Position numbers and translations under genes: made by a program. The notes beneath the pieces were generated by a model. That model was not told the origin of the DNA. It saw nothing but the letters and a program-made list of their open reading frames with translations, and did no database searches. Below are positions 55,480 through 63,849 of a stretch of 64,000 bases of DNA, piece after piece. Position 1 is the stretch's first letter. The number at the start of each line of letters is the position of its first letter. The DNA lies in the NCBI RefSeq assembly GCF_004375085.3, contig NZ_SNAQ03000017.1, positions 1 to 64,000 on the forward strand, written 5' to 3'. The stretch is from Lewinella sp. W8. GTDB taxonomy: Bacteria > Bacteroidota > Bacteroidia > Chitinophagales > Saprospiraceae.

Positions 55480-57045
55480 TTACAGGTGTTCAATGGCCAC
55501 CATCAGGGGCACCACGGTTCCGGTAGCGCCGGTCCGCACCCGGAAGCCCGCCCGGCCGGCCTCATACTGAACCTGGCCCGGATCGACGAGGGCCTTTCCC
55601 AGTACTTTACCCAGTCGCTCGGTCAAACCACCCGACAGGGCGTCCATGTCTCGTTTGATGGCCGGTAAGTCCAGGGCCTGTTGGCTGAAGAGGACCAGCA
55701 GGTAATCCGTGCCCGCCTGGTTATCCATCCGGATGACCTTATCGTCCGCCGGAAAGGCGATAACGGAGCTGCTACCCACCAAGGGAGATACGCCGGGGGC
55801 GTAGGGAAAAATCTGATTGATCTTTCCGGACAAATCGGTGGCCAGTGCGTAGACGTAACCCTCCGTTTCCGTGTTGAGGTAGAAGCGGAAGCGGGTACCA
55901 CTGGGGTAAGCCGTTTGCATCCGGTAGGTGCTCACCGGCACGACATCATCTTCCACGATCAGATTACGCGTGCTGACCCGGCTGACGGGCATGGCTTCTC
56001 CGCTGCGCAGGACAAAATCCAGGCTACCGGCGGGAAGGGATGCCGCTACCGGGGGCGGGGGTGGCGGGGCCGGAGCGGGAGCAGGGGTGGGCGCAGGCGC
56101 AGGTGCCGGGGCGGGCACGGGAGCGGGCGCCGGTGGCGCCTGCGGAGCAAAGGGAAAGGCCTGGTAGGCTCCGTAGCAGAGTTTACCGGTGGTAGCGTAG
56201 GGCACCCAGATGAATCCGTTGTCTCCCCAGTTGCTTCCCCAGGAGTTCATGTACCGAAAGGCACCCCCGTACTTATCGTCGTCAAAGCCGACGATGACCA
56301 TGGCGTGGCTTCCGTGGCGGTCGCTGGCCTGATCCTCTCCGGCCTGGGTGTACCACACCTCTTCGGCGCTGTGAAAGCTGTCGTAGAGGGTATGACTGAT
56401 CAATACCGGGTAGCCTTCCGCGAGCACCTTCTTGATCGCCTGGATTTTCTCCTGAGGGTCTACCCCCTCCTTGGCCAGAAAAAGGATTTGCAGGTCCCGG
56501 ATTCTCGCCCGGGCCGCTTCCTCCATCAGCGGGTCCAACTGGGAAAAACGCTCCTGCTGGCTACCCGCTAAACAGGTAAAGGGCAGGCTGCTGTAGGAGG
56601 GGACGCCCAGCTCCTTGAATACTAATAGGGTTTTAGCCGTCATCAGGCCGCCACCGCAGGAATTATCGTCTTCGGACTTCAGGATTTCGTAGACCCAGGT
56701 GGGACTGAAGGTAAGTTTATCAATTTGGGTCCGGTCGGTAATTCCGCGTTGTTTGGCTTCAATGATGGTACGGAAGTGGTAGGCCGAGCTCCACGCCGAG
56801 CACGTCATAAAGGCTCCCTGATCGCCGGGGGTCGGAGTGTATTGCTCCAGACTTACCCGGGGGGGCAAAATGCTTCGGGTGCTCACTTTGGCCTTAAGCG
56901 GCAGAGCATTATAGACCTCGGCGTCGAAGACCTCTCCGGTCGGGTATCGTTGCGCCTCCAGCGTCGTATAGCTCAAGAACAGGCACAGCAGCGTCATCAG
57001 GCTTACCGGGCAAATGGCCCGGCACCGTGGAAAAACAACAGACAT
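55480..57045 (-). CDS. Exported papain-like (C1) protease with DUF4384-like tail
   Basis: The 521-residue protein has a signal peptide (about 1-32), a papain-type domain (about 60-305) with Q76 (oxyanion), C82 in TCSAW, H247 in GSHAMVIVGFDDD and N267 in MNSWGSNWGDNGF, giving the full catalytic set. A Pro/Ala-rich linker (about 305-340) follows. The C-terminal domain (about 360-521) reads RMQTAYPSGTRFRFYLNTET, GYVYALATDLSGKINQIFP, like DUF4384, a domain often fused to bacterial caspases. RNLIVEDD (about 366-373) is shared with the WD40-caspase next door. There is no obvious pro-domain. It could activate, or be activated by, the caspase. Confidence 0.87.
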   Translation of the reverse strand: MSVVFPRCRAICPVSLMTLLCLFLSYTTLEAQRYPTGEVFDAEVYNALPLKAKVSTRSILPPRVSLEQYTPTPGDQGAFMTCSAWSSAYHFRTIIEAKQRGITDRTQIDKLTFSPTWVYEILKSEDDNSCGGGLMTAKTLLVFKELGVPSYSSLPFTCLAGSQQERFSQLDPLMEEAARARIRDLQILFLAKEGVDPQEKIQAIKKVLAEGYPVLISHTLYDSFHSAEEVWYTQAGEDQASDRHGSHAMVIVGFDDDKYGGAFRYMNSWGSNWGDNGFIWVPYATTGKLCYGAYQAFPFAPQAPPAPAPVPAPAPAPAPTPAPAPAPPPPPPVAASLPAGSLDFVLRSGEAMPVSRVSTRNLIVEDDVVPVSTYRMQTAYPSGTRFRFYLNTETEGYVYALATDLSGKINQIFPYAPGVSPLVGSSSVIAFPADDKVIRMDNQAGTDYLLVLFSQQALDLPAIKRDMDALSGGLTERLGKVLGKALVDPGQVQYEAGRAGFRVRTGATGTVVPLMVAIEHL

Positions 57046-57057
57046 ATTGAAACATAT

Positions 57058-57729
57058 TTAAGGGATGAGTCCGGCGTCTCGACCCCGAGCCACCGCCATG
57101 GTTTTATTGTTTACCCGCAGTTTCCGGTACACATTTTCGACGTGCTTTCTTACCGTCCCCTCACTCAGGTGAAGGTTTTTGGCGACCTCCCGATACTTCA
57201 GGCCCACCGCCAGTTGCTGCAGCACCTCGGTCTCCCGTTCGGAGAGCGGCTCCACCTCCCTGGCCTCCGTTCCCGATTCCCTTGCCCCCTCAACGGAAGA
57301 CCGCAGGAAGAGCAGAGACTTTCTGGCCATCAAGGGAGAAAGCGGAGCGCCGCCGTTGAGTGCTTCCTGAATGGCCCGTTCCAACTCCTCCGGGGTTGCT
57401 CCCTTGAGGAGGTAGCCATCGGCACCGGACCTGATCGCCCGGAACAAATGCTCCTCATCTTCGAAAACCGTAAGCATGAGGATACGAATCTGGGGGAACC
57501 TGGTCTTGATTTGCCGCGTGGCCTCCACGCCATCCAATTCGGGCATGTCGATGTCCATAAAGATGAGATCGGGCAGATTGTCCAGGGCCTGGATACCTTC
57601 CACAACGGCCCGGCCGGTACGGTAATCCCCTACGAGTCTGACGTTGTCCACCAGCGCCAGGTCAGCGCGCAGGGCCGCCGCAATGCGGCCCTTATCCTCG
57701 GCAATGGCAACGTGAATCACTGGGATCAT
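57058..57729 (-). CDS. NarL/FixJ-type response regulator
   Basis: The 223-residue protein has a receiver domain (HVAIAEDKGRIAAAL, phospho-acceptor D59 in FMDID, K109-type lysine in GADGYLLKGA) and a LuxR helix-turn-helix (LSERETEVLQQLAVGLKYREVAKNLHLSEG). It lies downstream of the histidine kinase and 12 bp upstream of the C1-protease gene, so it is probably the cognate regulator of this operon. Confidence 0.93.
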   Translation of the reverse strand: MIPVIHVAIAEDKGRIAAALRADLALVDNVRLVGDYRTGRAVVEGIQALDNLPDLIFMDIDMPELDGVEATRQIKTRFPQIRILMLTVFEDEEHLFRAIRSGADGYLLKGATPEELERAIQEALNGGAPLSPLMARKSLLFLRSSVEGARESGTEAREVEPLSERETEVLQQLAVGLKYREVAKNLHLSEGTVRKHVENVYRKLRVNNKTMAVARGRDAGLIP

Positions 57730-57855
57730 TTTATCGAAAATAAAGTGTAAAAGCGGGGGGAAACCCTCTCGGGCCCAACTGTCCCCCCGCTCCAGAAACT
57801 ATGGTCCAAAGTTCCCATGCGGGACGGGCAGGGACAATACGATGAACTGCGTATT

Positions 57856-59562
57856 TCATCGGGGGGATACTTTCCGCCAGCGTAATTCCACCCGGGTGCC
57901 GCCGCCCTTCCGGGAAGTTAGGGAAAAGTCCGCGCCCAGCTGCTCCGCGCGCTCCCGGAGGGAATGCAGCCCAAAGCCGGCCACCGTCCCTTCGGGGTCG
58001 AAGCCGTGGCCATCATCAAGGATACACAGGCCATTTTCGTCTGCTTCTACGCGAATGATTCCGGCCCCGGCGTGGCGCACCGCATTACGAATGGCCTCCT
58101 GGCCAAAACGGTACAACTCCAGCACCTCCAGCGGCGTCAGGGACACATCCCTGGCCGCTTCGGCGAGGAAGAATTGTACGTTGGGGTGCGACAACTTGGC
58201 GGAAAATTCCCGTAAGCGGGCAAACAGATCGGCCCAGGTAGCGGCCTCTAAGCGCACCGCCCAGATGGTTTCCCGCATTTGTTCCATGGCGAAGCGTACC
58301 TGTCCGGTTACTTTATCCAGGGCCGGCGCCGAGGGCTGCCGGGCCAGTCGGCCCAGGTCCGAGGCGATAATTCCCAATTCCGCCCCCAGGTGATCGTGGA
58401 GGTCACGGGAAATTCGCAGACGGTCTTCCCGTAGCTGGACGGCGGCCTGACGGCGCAGCGCCTGACGGCGTTGTCGCTGCCGTCGAACCAGGGCCACGAG
58501 GATGAACAACAACAGCAGGAAGCCCAGGGAAGCAGCGACCAGCCAGGCCGTACGCTGACGAAGCTGTGCCCGCTGACCCGCTAATTCCAGGGCACGTTTC
58601 TCGGCTTCGTATTTTTCCTGCATCTCCGCGATGCGCGTGGTGGTGCTCACGGAATACAGACTGTCCTTCAGACTGGCGGACGCCCGTTGTAGCTTCAGAG
58701 CACGCCCCAGTTGCCCTTCAGCGGCGTAGGCTTCCGCCAGTAAACCCATCGTCCATTGCTGTAAATCCGTAAAACCTACTTGCCGACTGAGCGTGAGGCT
58801 CTTCGTCAGGTAGGGAATGGCGGCCGAGGTATCTCCGGCCGTCAGGTAGGCTTCTCCCTGGTTATTGATGGCGATGGCCTCCCCCTGCCGGTCGTCAAGC
58901 TGGCGCCGCAGCTGAATACTTTGCTCAAACAGCGCGATGGCCTCAGCCGTAGCGCCGCGGCCGGCGGCCAGGGTCGCCAGGTTATCGTAAACGTAACCCA
59001 GGCCTACGGAATCCTGAATGGCCAGGCGAATCTTCAATACTACCTGCCACAGGCTGTCGGCTTTTTTCAGTTGCTGCTGGTCCCGGGCCAGAATCCCCCG
59101 CAGGTCCAGACTCGTGGCGTAAAGGGTGCTGTCACTGGCCCGGAGGGCCAGCTCGCCCGCGCGGGTGAACATGGCCAGGGCCCGGTCGCGCTCCTCCCGC
59201 TTGCGAAAGAAGTTGCCCATTTCGTTGAGCACTGCCGCCTGCCCCGCGGGGTCATCCAGGGCTTCGTAGGCGGAAAGGGATTCCTGGTAGTGCTCCAGGG
59301 CCGCGGGGTACCGCCCGCTGAGGTAATTGACCACCCCCAGGAATTTCAGGGAGGTCGCCCGATCACGCTCCCGCCCGAGGGACTCGGCCGTAGCCACCGC
59401 CCACCGGAACAGGCTGTCGGCCGTGTCAAAGTCCGCGCTGTAGTACTCGTAGGCGTGTTCGAGGACGTGGGCCAACCGCTCTTCGTCGGACCCGGAGATG
59501 TCTTGTCCCGCCACGGAGACGGTCATTATCAGGAAAGGGAGTGTCCAGCCAAGCTTTCTCAT
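57856..59562 (-). CDS. TPR-sensor histidine kinase (HisKA_3 type)
   Basis: The 568-residue protein has a signal peptide or N-terminal helix (1-20), a periplasmic TPR array (about 30-300), a coiled coil (310-335), one transmembrane helix (340-359), a HisKA_3 dimerisation domain with H389 in RISRDLHDHLGAELG, and a HATPase_c domain (FGQEAIRNAVRHAGA, GLCILDDGHGFDP, GFGLHSLRERAEQL). Such kinases pair with NarL-type regulators; its partner is the next gene. The TPR sensor may detect a protein or peptide in the periplasm, which would suit control of exported proteases. Confidence 0.92.
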   Translation of the reverse strand: MRKLGWTLPFLIMTVSVAGQDISGSDEERLAHVLEHAYEYYSADFDTADSLFRWAVATAESLGRERDRATSLKFLGVVNYLSGRYPAALEHYQESLSAYEALDDPAGQAAVLNEMGNFFRKREERDRALAMFTRAGELALRASDSTLYATSLDLRGILARDQQQLKKADSLWQVVLKIRLAIQDSVGLGYVYDNLATLAAGRGATAEAIALFEQSIQLRRQLDDRQGEAIAINNQGEAYLTAGDTSAAIPYLTKSLTLSRQVGFTDLQQWTMGLLAEAYAAEGQLGRALKLQRASASLKDSLYSVSTTTRIAEMQEKYEAEKRALELAGQRAQLRQRTAWLVAASLGFLLLLFILVALVRRQRQRRQALRRQAAVQLREDRLRISRDLHDHLGAELGIIASDLGRLARQPSAPALDKVTGQVRFAMEQMRETIWAVRLEAATWADLFARLREFSAKLSHPNVQFFLAEAARDVSLTPLEVLELYRFGQEAIRNAVRHAGAGIIRVEADENGLCILDDGHGFDPEGTVAGFGLHSLRERAEQLGADFSLTSRKGGGTRVELRWRKVSPR

Positions 59563-59633
59563 GCGGTGCTAAAGGTAATGGATATTCCCACCACTTATCC
59601 CGGACCTTAATCGGGTCCTCCGTAAACAAAAAT

Positions 59634-59659
59634 CCCCCGCCGTGACGTCACGGCGGGGG
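59634..59659. terminator. Terminator downstream of tsf (perfect palindrome)
   Basis: A perfect 26-bp palindrome (arms CCCCCGCCGTGAC/GTCACGGCGGGGG) lies 29 bp past the tsf stop. On the minus strand ATTTTTG follows. It also separates tsf from the histidine kinase gene. Confidence 0.85.
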
Positions 59660-59687
59660 AAAATCTGTAGTTTGAATCTCTGGCGGA

Positions 59688-60518
59688 TTAGCCGAGGGTT
59701 ACGTGCTTGAAGCCCGTAGCGGCCAGTCCCTTCTCCGTATCGTTGAGGTACTGCTTAACGGTCTTCTTGTTGTCCTTCACGAACTGCTGGTTTACCAGCG
59801 TATTCTCCTTGAAGAACTTGTTCAGGCGGCCCATGGCAATTTTGTCGAGCATGGCTTCGGGCTTACCCTCCTGACGGGCCAGTTCCTTGGCGATCTCCAC
59901 CTCTTTGTCCTGCGTCTCCTGATCGATATCGTCCTTGTCCAGAGCAACGGGCTTCATGGCCGCTACCTGCATGGCCACGTCGCGGCCGGCATTGTAGGCA
60001 TCATCGCTGTTCTGCGACAGGCCAACCAGTACACCAGCACGGTTACCGGAGTGGATGTACTCGGCTACCAGTGGAGCTTCGATTTGCTCGTAGGCGGTCA
60101 GGTTGATCTTTTCGTTGATCTTACCCACCATCTCGGTTACTTTGTCTTCGATGGTCAGGTCTCCTTCCATGGGGAGAGCCAGGAGGGCCTCCAGGCTGGC
60201 GGGGCGGTTTTCCAGCGCGATATCGGCAACTTTCTGAGTAAAGGCAACGAAGTCATCGTTTTTAGCCACAAAGTCGGTCTCGCTGCTCAGGCGAACGACA
60301 ACACCGTAGGTCTTGTCATCATTGATCTTAGCGATAACGGCACCTTCGTTGGCGTCGCGGTCACCACGCTTGGCGGCAACCTTCTCACCACGCTTACGCA
60401 GGATTTCAATGGCCTTGTCAAAGTCACCACCGGCTTCGGTAAGCGCTTTTTTACAATCCATCATACCGGAACCCGTCATGTCCCGGAGTTTTTTTACGTC
60501 ACTGGCAGAAATGGCCAT
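59688..60518 (-). CDS. tsf: Elongation factor Ts
   Basis: The 276-residue product recharges EF-Tu by nucleotide exchange. The N-terminal UBA-like domain (KKLRDMTGSGMMDCKKALTEAGGDFDKAIE), the TDFVAKND core contact and DVAMQVAAMKP are typical. It follows rpsB by 149 bp; a TATCTTTG sequence on the minus strand at 60598-60591 could be a -7 element for separate transcription. Confidence 0.98.
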   Translation of the reverse strand: MAISASDVKKLRDMTGSGMMDCKKALTEAGGDFDKAIEILRKRGEKVAAKRGDRDANEGAVIAKINDDKTYGVVVRLSSETDFVAKNDDFVAFTQKVADIALENRPASLEALLALPMEGDLTIEDKVTEMVGKINEKINLTAYEQIEAPLVAEYIHSGNRAGVLVGLSQNSDDAYNAGRDVAMQVAAMKPVALDKDDIDQETQDKEVEIAKELARQEGKPEAMLDKIAMGRLNKFFKENTLVNQQFVKDNKKTVKQYLNDTEKGLAATGFKHVTLG

Positions 60519-60667
60519 AGTGGGGGTATATTTTGGGAAAATTCTGAATTAGGTTGGGCTGGCATACCAGCAACGGGTACGCCAAAGCCGCAAAGATAAT
60601 TTTGCGACTTTAAGCGAAGGTTAGGTTTTCAGCCTCCCAGTGTATGGCAGGCTGAAGCACTACTCCT

Positions 60668-61414
60668 TTACTCGGCGGCAGCGGCAGTAGCCTCACCACT
60701 GCTCTCCTTGGCGTCCTTTTCTTCGTTCCGCTCGGAGAGTCCCTGCTTGATGCAGTCGATGAGGTAGTCCACGGTAATCTTGATGGCCTTGCTGGCGTCA
60801 TCGTTACCGGGGATGGGGTAGTCAACGCTGGTGGGGTCGGCGTTGGTGTCTACGATACCGAAAGTCCGCATGTTTAGCTTCTTGGCTTCCGCTACGGCAA
60901 GGTGCTCGTGTACGATGTCCACTACGAAGATGGCGTTGGGGATACGACCCATATCGGCGATACCACCGAGTACTTTGCGCATCTTCTCGTGCTCACGCGT
61001 GATGTCCAGACGCTCCTTCTTGGTTACGCTGTCCAGGGTGCCATCGTTCAGCATCCGTTCGAAGTTCTGCATCTTACGGATGGAACGACGAATGGTGTTG
61101 AAGTTGGTCAGCATACCTCCTTGCCAACGGTCCGTTACGTAAGGCATGCCAACTTCAGTAGCGGACTTGGTCACGATGTCCCGCGCCTGCTTCTTGGTGG
61201 CCACGAAAAGGATCTTCTTACCGGCACGAGCAATCTGCCGCATGGCGTTTCCGGCACGGTCCAGCGATTCGATGGTCCGGTTCAGGTCGATGAGGTGAAT
61301 ACCGTTCTTTTCGCCGAAGATGTTGCTCGACATTTTAGGATTCCACTTACGACGCAGGTGTCCGAAGTGAACACCGGCTTCAAGTAGCTCCTGGTGGGTG
61401 GGCTTAGTAGCCAT
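60668..61414 (-). CDS. rpsB: Ribosomal protein uS2
   Basis: The 248-residue product has S2 signatures at both ends: LLEAGVHFGHLRRKWNPKM, IHLIDLNRTIESLDRA, VTDRWQGGMLTNFNTIRRSI and FGIVDTNADPTSVDYPIPGNDDA-type strand near residue 190. The Ala/Glu-rich tail is typical. It precedes tsf in the conserved order. Confidence 0.98.
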   Translation of the reverse strand: MATKPTHQELLEAGVHFGHLRRKWNPKMSSNIFGEKNGIHLIDLNRTIESLDRAGNAMRQIARAGKKILFVATKKQARDIVTKSATEVGMPYVTDRWQGGMLTNFNTIRRSIRKMQNFERMLNDGTLDSVTKKERLDITREHEKMRKVLGGIADMGRIPNAIFVVDIVHEHLAVAEAKKLNMRTFGIVDTNADPTSVDYPIPGNDDASKAIKITVDYLIDCIKQGLSERNEEKDAKESSGEATAAAAE

Positions 61415-61480
61415 TTGATTCTTTATTAATTGTCTTTAGCCCGCGGGCTGTTGACGTTGATGAATGGAATACTGGTGCTA

Positions 61481-61508
61481 GTTGCTGGTTGCTGGTTGCT
61501 GGTTGCTG
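61481..61508. repeat. Heptamer tandem repeat GTTGCTG x4
   Basis: Four perfect GTTGCTG copies with a degenerate fifth lie in the rpsI-rpsB spacer, about 70 bp upstream of rpsB. The copy number could vary by slippage and alter the leader of the rpsB-tsf transcript. Confidence 0.9.
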
Positions 61509-61539
61509 GTTGTGCAATTAAGCAGCCAGGCCATAAATA

Positions 61540-61929
61540 CTAGCGCTTAGAGAACTGGAAGCTCTTACGGGCCTTGGGCTTACCGTACTTCTTACGTTCT
61601 ACGACGCGGGCGTCACGCGTAAGCATTTTCTGTGCTTTCAGGGGTACCCGGAAGTCTTCGTTGAGCTTCACCAGGGCCCGGCTGATGGCCATGCGAATGG
61701 CTTCGGCCTGTCCTTTGATCCCTCCGCCAGACACGTTCACCTTCAGGTCGTAGATGGCGTTGTCCACCTCGATGATGTTGAACGGCTGGGTCACCTTCAG
61801 CTGAATGTGGTGCTGAGGAAAGTATTCCTTGTAGTCCTTCCCGTTAACGGTAATGTTACCCTTACCCTGGGAGAGATAGACGCGGGCCACGGAGGCTTTA
61901 CGTCGTCCGATGGCATTAATCTGTTCCAT
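61540..61929 (-). CDS. rpsI: Ribosomal protein uS9
   Basis: The 129-residue product has the S9 pattern: NAIGRRKASVARVYL at the N-terminus, VSGGGIKGQAEAIRMAISRAL in the middle and the basic C-terminal tail GKPKARKSFQFSKR, whose last residues reach the P-site tRNA. It follows rplM, the universal L13-S9 pair. Confidence 0.98.
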   Translation of the reverse strand: MEQINAIGRRKASVARVYLSQGKGNITVNGKDYKEYFPQHHIQLKVTQPFNIIEVDNAIYDLKVNVSGGGIKGQAEAIRMAISRALVKLNEDFRVPLKAQKMLTRDARVVERKKYGKPKARKSFQFSKR

Positions 61930-62009
61930 GCGGATATTTTATTTTGGCGCGGACGCAGGTGCAGGGATTGTAATAAAGGCAATGAATCCCGGCGGCCTCC
62001 GCTGATGAT

Positions 62010-62450
62010 TTACTTGAGTTCTTCTGGTTTCTGAGCGGCGTGGGGGTGCTCAGGTCCTACGTAGAGGTGCAGTTTCTTGATCTGCGCCCGGCCGAGCTTG
62101 GTCTTGGGAAGCATGCCCTTGATGGCGTTCTCCAGTACGCGCTCCGGCTTCTTGTCCAGGAGGTCACGGGGAGTGGCCTTACGCTGTCCGCCCGGGTATC
62201 CGGTGTGACGGAGGTACTCCTTCTTGGTGAGCTTATCACCCGTGAAGCGAACCTTCTCTACGTTTACAATAATGACGTGATCGCCGTTGTCAAAGTGCGG
62301 CGTGAAGTCCGGCTTGTGCTTACCGCGCAGGATAGCAGCCACGCGGCTCGCCAGACGACCAACAACTTCGCCGTCGGCATCAATAACGTGCCACTTACGC
62401 TCTACCGATGCTGCGTTGGCAGACTTCGTTTTGTAGGATAGTGTATTCAC
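62010..62450 (-). CDS. rplM: Ribosomal protein uL13
   Basis: The 146-residue product shows L13 signatures: [45 protein letters not shown] and [20 protein letters not shown]. It is the first gene of the rplM-rpsI-rpsB-tsf series, with a promoter-like site 75 bp upstream. Confidence 0.98.
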   Translation of the reverse strand: MNTLSYKTKSANAASVERKWHVIDADGEVVGRLASRVAAILRGKHKPDFTPHFDNGDHVIIVNVEKVRFTGDKLTKKEYLRHTGYPGGQRKATPRDLLDKKPERVLENAIKGMLPKTKLGRAQIKKLHLYVGPEHPHAAQKPEELK

Positions 62451-62523
62451 TTAAGATACGATTTTACAAGATTAATGGCCCCGGTATTTCCGCCCCTACG
62501 GGGCCCCTTCACCAAAGCGGACG

Positions 62524-62554
62524 CAAAGGTACGCTCATTAATATTTGAAAACAA
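62524..62554 (-). promoter_or_regulatory. Predicted Bacteroidota promoter of the rplM operon
   Basis: TACCTTTG at 62531-62524 matches TAnnTTTG; TTG at 62554-62552 is 20 nt upstream. It lies 75 bp before the rplM ATG. The remaining 62451-62776 gap shows no other feature. Confidence 0.55.
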
Positions 62555-62776
62555 GCCTTTTGCCCTATATTTTCCACCACCTACCTTCATAACTCCCTGA
62601 AAAACAGTAAAAATTTCGCACGCTTTAACATTTACCCCCAAAGAAGTGAGCGGCATCAGCCCCTTTCCGGCGCAGATTTTCTTGCCCGCCGGTGGAGAAC
62701 GTATGGAAATGTCGGCAAGTTCCTCGACTGATTATTTTCTGCCGGTGTTTGCCCACTGAATCCCCAACCAGCATTC

Positions 62777-63841
62777 ATGAACCACCACTCCGTCATTATC
62801 ATCGGCGCCGGCCTCACCGGCCTTACCCTCGCCTATCGATTACAACGGGCGGGTACGAAAGCCCTGGTTCTCGAAGGACGACCCCGACCGGGCGGACGAA
62901 TTTTCACCCACTATGCACCGGGAAAGGCACCGGTAGAAATGGGCGCTACCTGGCTCGGACTCAAGCACCGCCACCTGGTCGGCCTGTTACGGGAGCTCGA
63001 AATCCCGCTCTTCCAGCAGCAATTGGGGCAGCTTGCCATGTATGACCCGGGCCCGGAACGTCCCGCCGAAAAAATTCCTTTCCCACCAGATCAAGAGCCA
63101 AGCTTTCGCATTACCGGAGGGAGCTCCGCGCTCATCCAGACCCTGATGGATCGCCTCGCGGAGGAGCAGATCATTTTCGATCAGCCCGTTGAAACATTGG
63201 ATTTCACCGGCAAGGAGGCCTTGGTCAGGACCCGTACGGAGACCTACCGGGCGGATCGCGTAGTCAGCACCCTACCCCCGAACCTGATGATTGACGCCCT
63301 TCGGTTCACCCCGGCGCTTCCTCCGGCACTGGAGCAACTCGCCCGCCAAACCCATACCTGGATGGGGGAGTCCATTAAGGCCGGACTTCGTTTCCAAAGC
63401 CCCTTTTGGCGAACGGGCCATCAGTCCGGCACCCTGTTCAGCAACGCCGGGCCCCTGACGGAAGCCTACGAACACGCCGACGCCAAGGACGAATACTTCG
63501 CCCTCAAGGGCTTTCTTCATCCGGGACTGGTACGGGAATCTCCCATCGTTCGGGAACGGATGGTCCGAGAACAACTACAACGGGTGTATGAGTCGTACAC
63601 CGTCTCCGACGGAGAATATCTGGAATACCCCTGGGCCGAAGACCCCTTCACCTATGTTCCCTACCCTCAACCGGTGGGGGCCCACCAACACAATGGGCAC
63701 CCCGCCTTCCGGCAGTCACAGTTCGGAGGAAAGTTCCTGATGGCCGGCTCGGAGACGGCCAAGGCCTTCCCCGGCTACATGGATGGTGCCGTGGAAAGTG
63801 CCGAGCTGACGGCAAAACAGTTGCTGAACGGTAATCATTAA
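62777..63841 (+). CDS. FAD-dependent amine-oxidase-like protein
   Basis: The 354-residue protein begins with the dinucleotide-binding motif IIGAGLTGLTLAYRLQRAG and the second FAD contact GRPRPGGRIFT. EMGATWLG follows, then GGSSALIQTLMDRL, VVSTLPPNLMI and a C-terminal FAD-contact block FLMAGSETAKAFPGYMDGAVES. This is the flavin-containing amine oxidase/protoporphyrinogen-oxidase superfamily. At 354 residues it is about 100 shorter than typical monoamine oxidases, with a reduced substrate domain. Substrate unknown. Confidence 0.85.
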   Translation: MNHHSVIIIGAGLTGLTLAYRLQRAGTKALVLEGRPRPGGRIFTHYAPGKAPVEMGATWLGLKHRHLVGLLRELEIPLFQQQLGQLAMYDPGPERPAEKIPFPPDQEPSFRITGGSSALIQTLMDRLAEEQIIFDQPVETLDFTGKEALVRTRTETYRADRVVSTLPPNLMIDALRFTPALPPALEQLARQTHTWMGESIKAGLRFQSPFWRTGHQSGTLFSNAGPLTEAYEHADAKDEYFALKGFLHPGLVRESPIVRERMVREQLQRVYESYTVSDGEYLEYPWAEDPFTYVPYPQPVGAHQHNGHPAFRQSQFGGKFLMAGSETAKAFPGYMDGAVESAELTAKQLLNGNH

Positions 63842-63849
63842 CCGCTACC

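Noticed and set aside
62447-62656. 69-codon minus-strand frame upstream of rplM
   Set aside because: It covers the predicted rplM promoter and overlaps the rplM start by 4 bases; no family resemblance.
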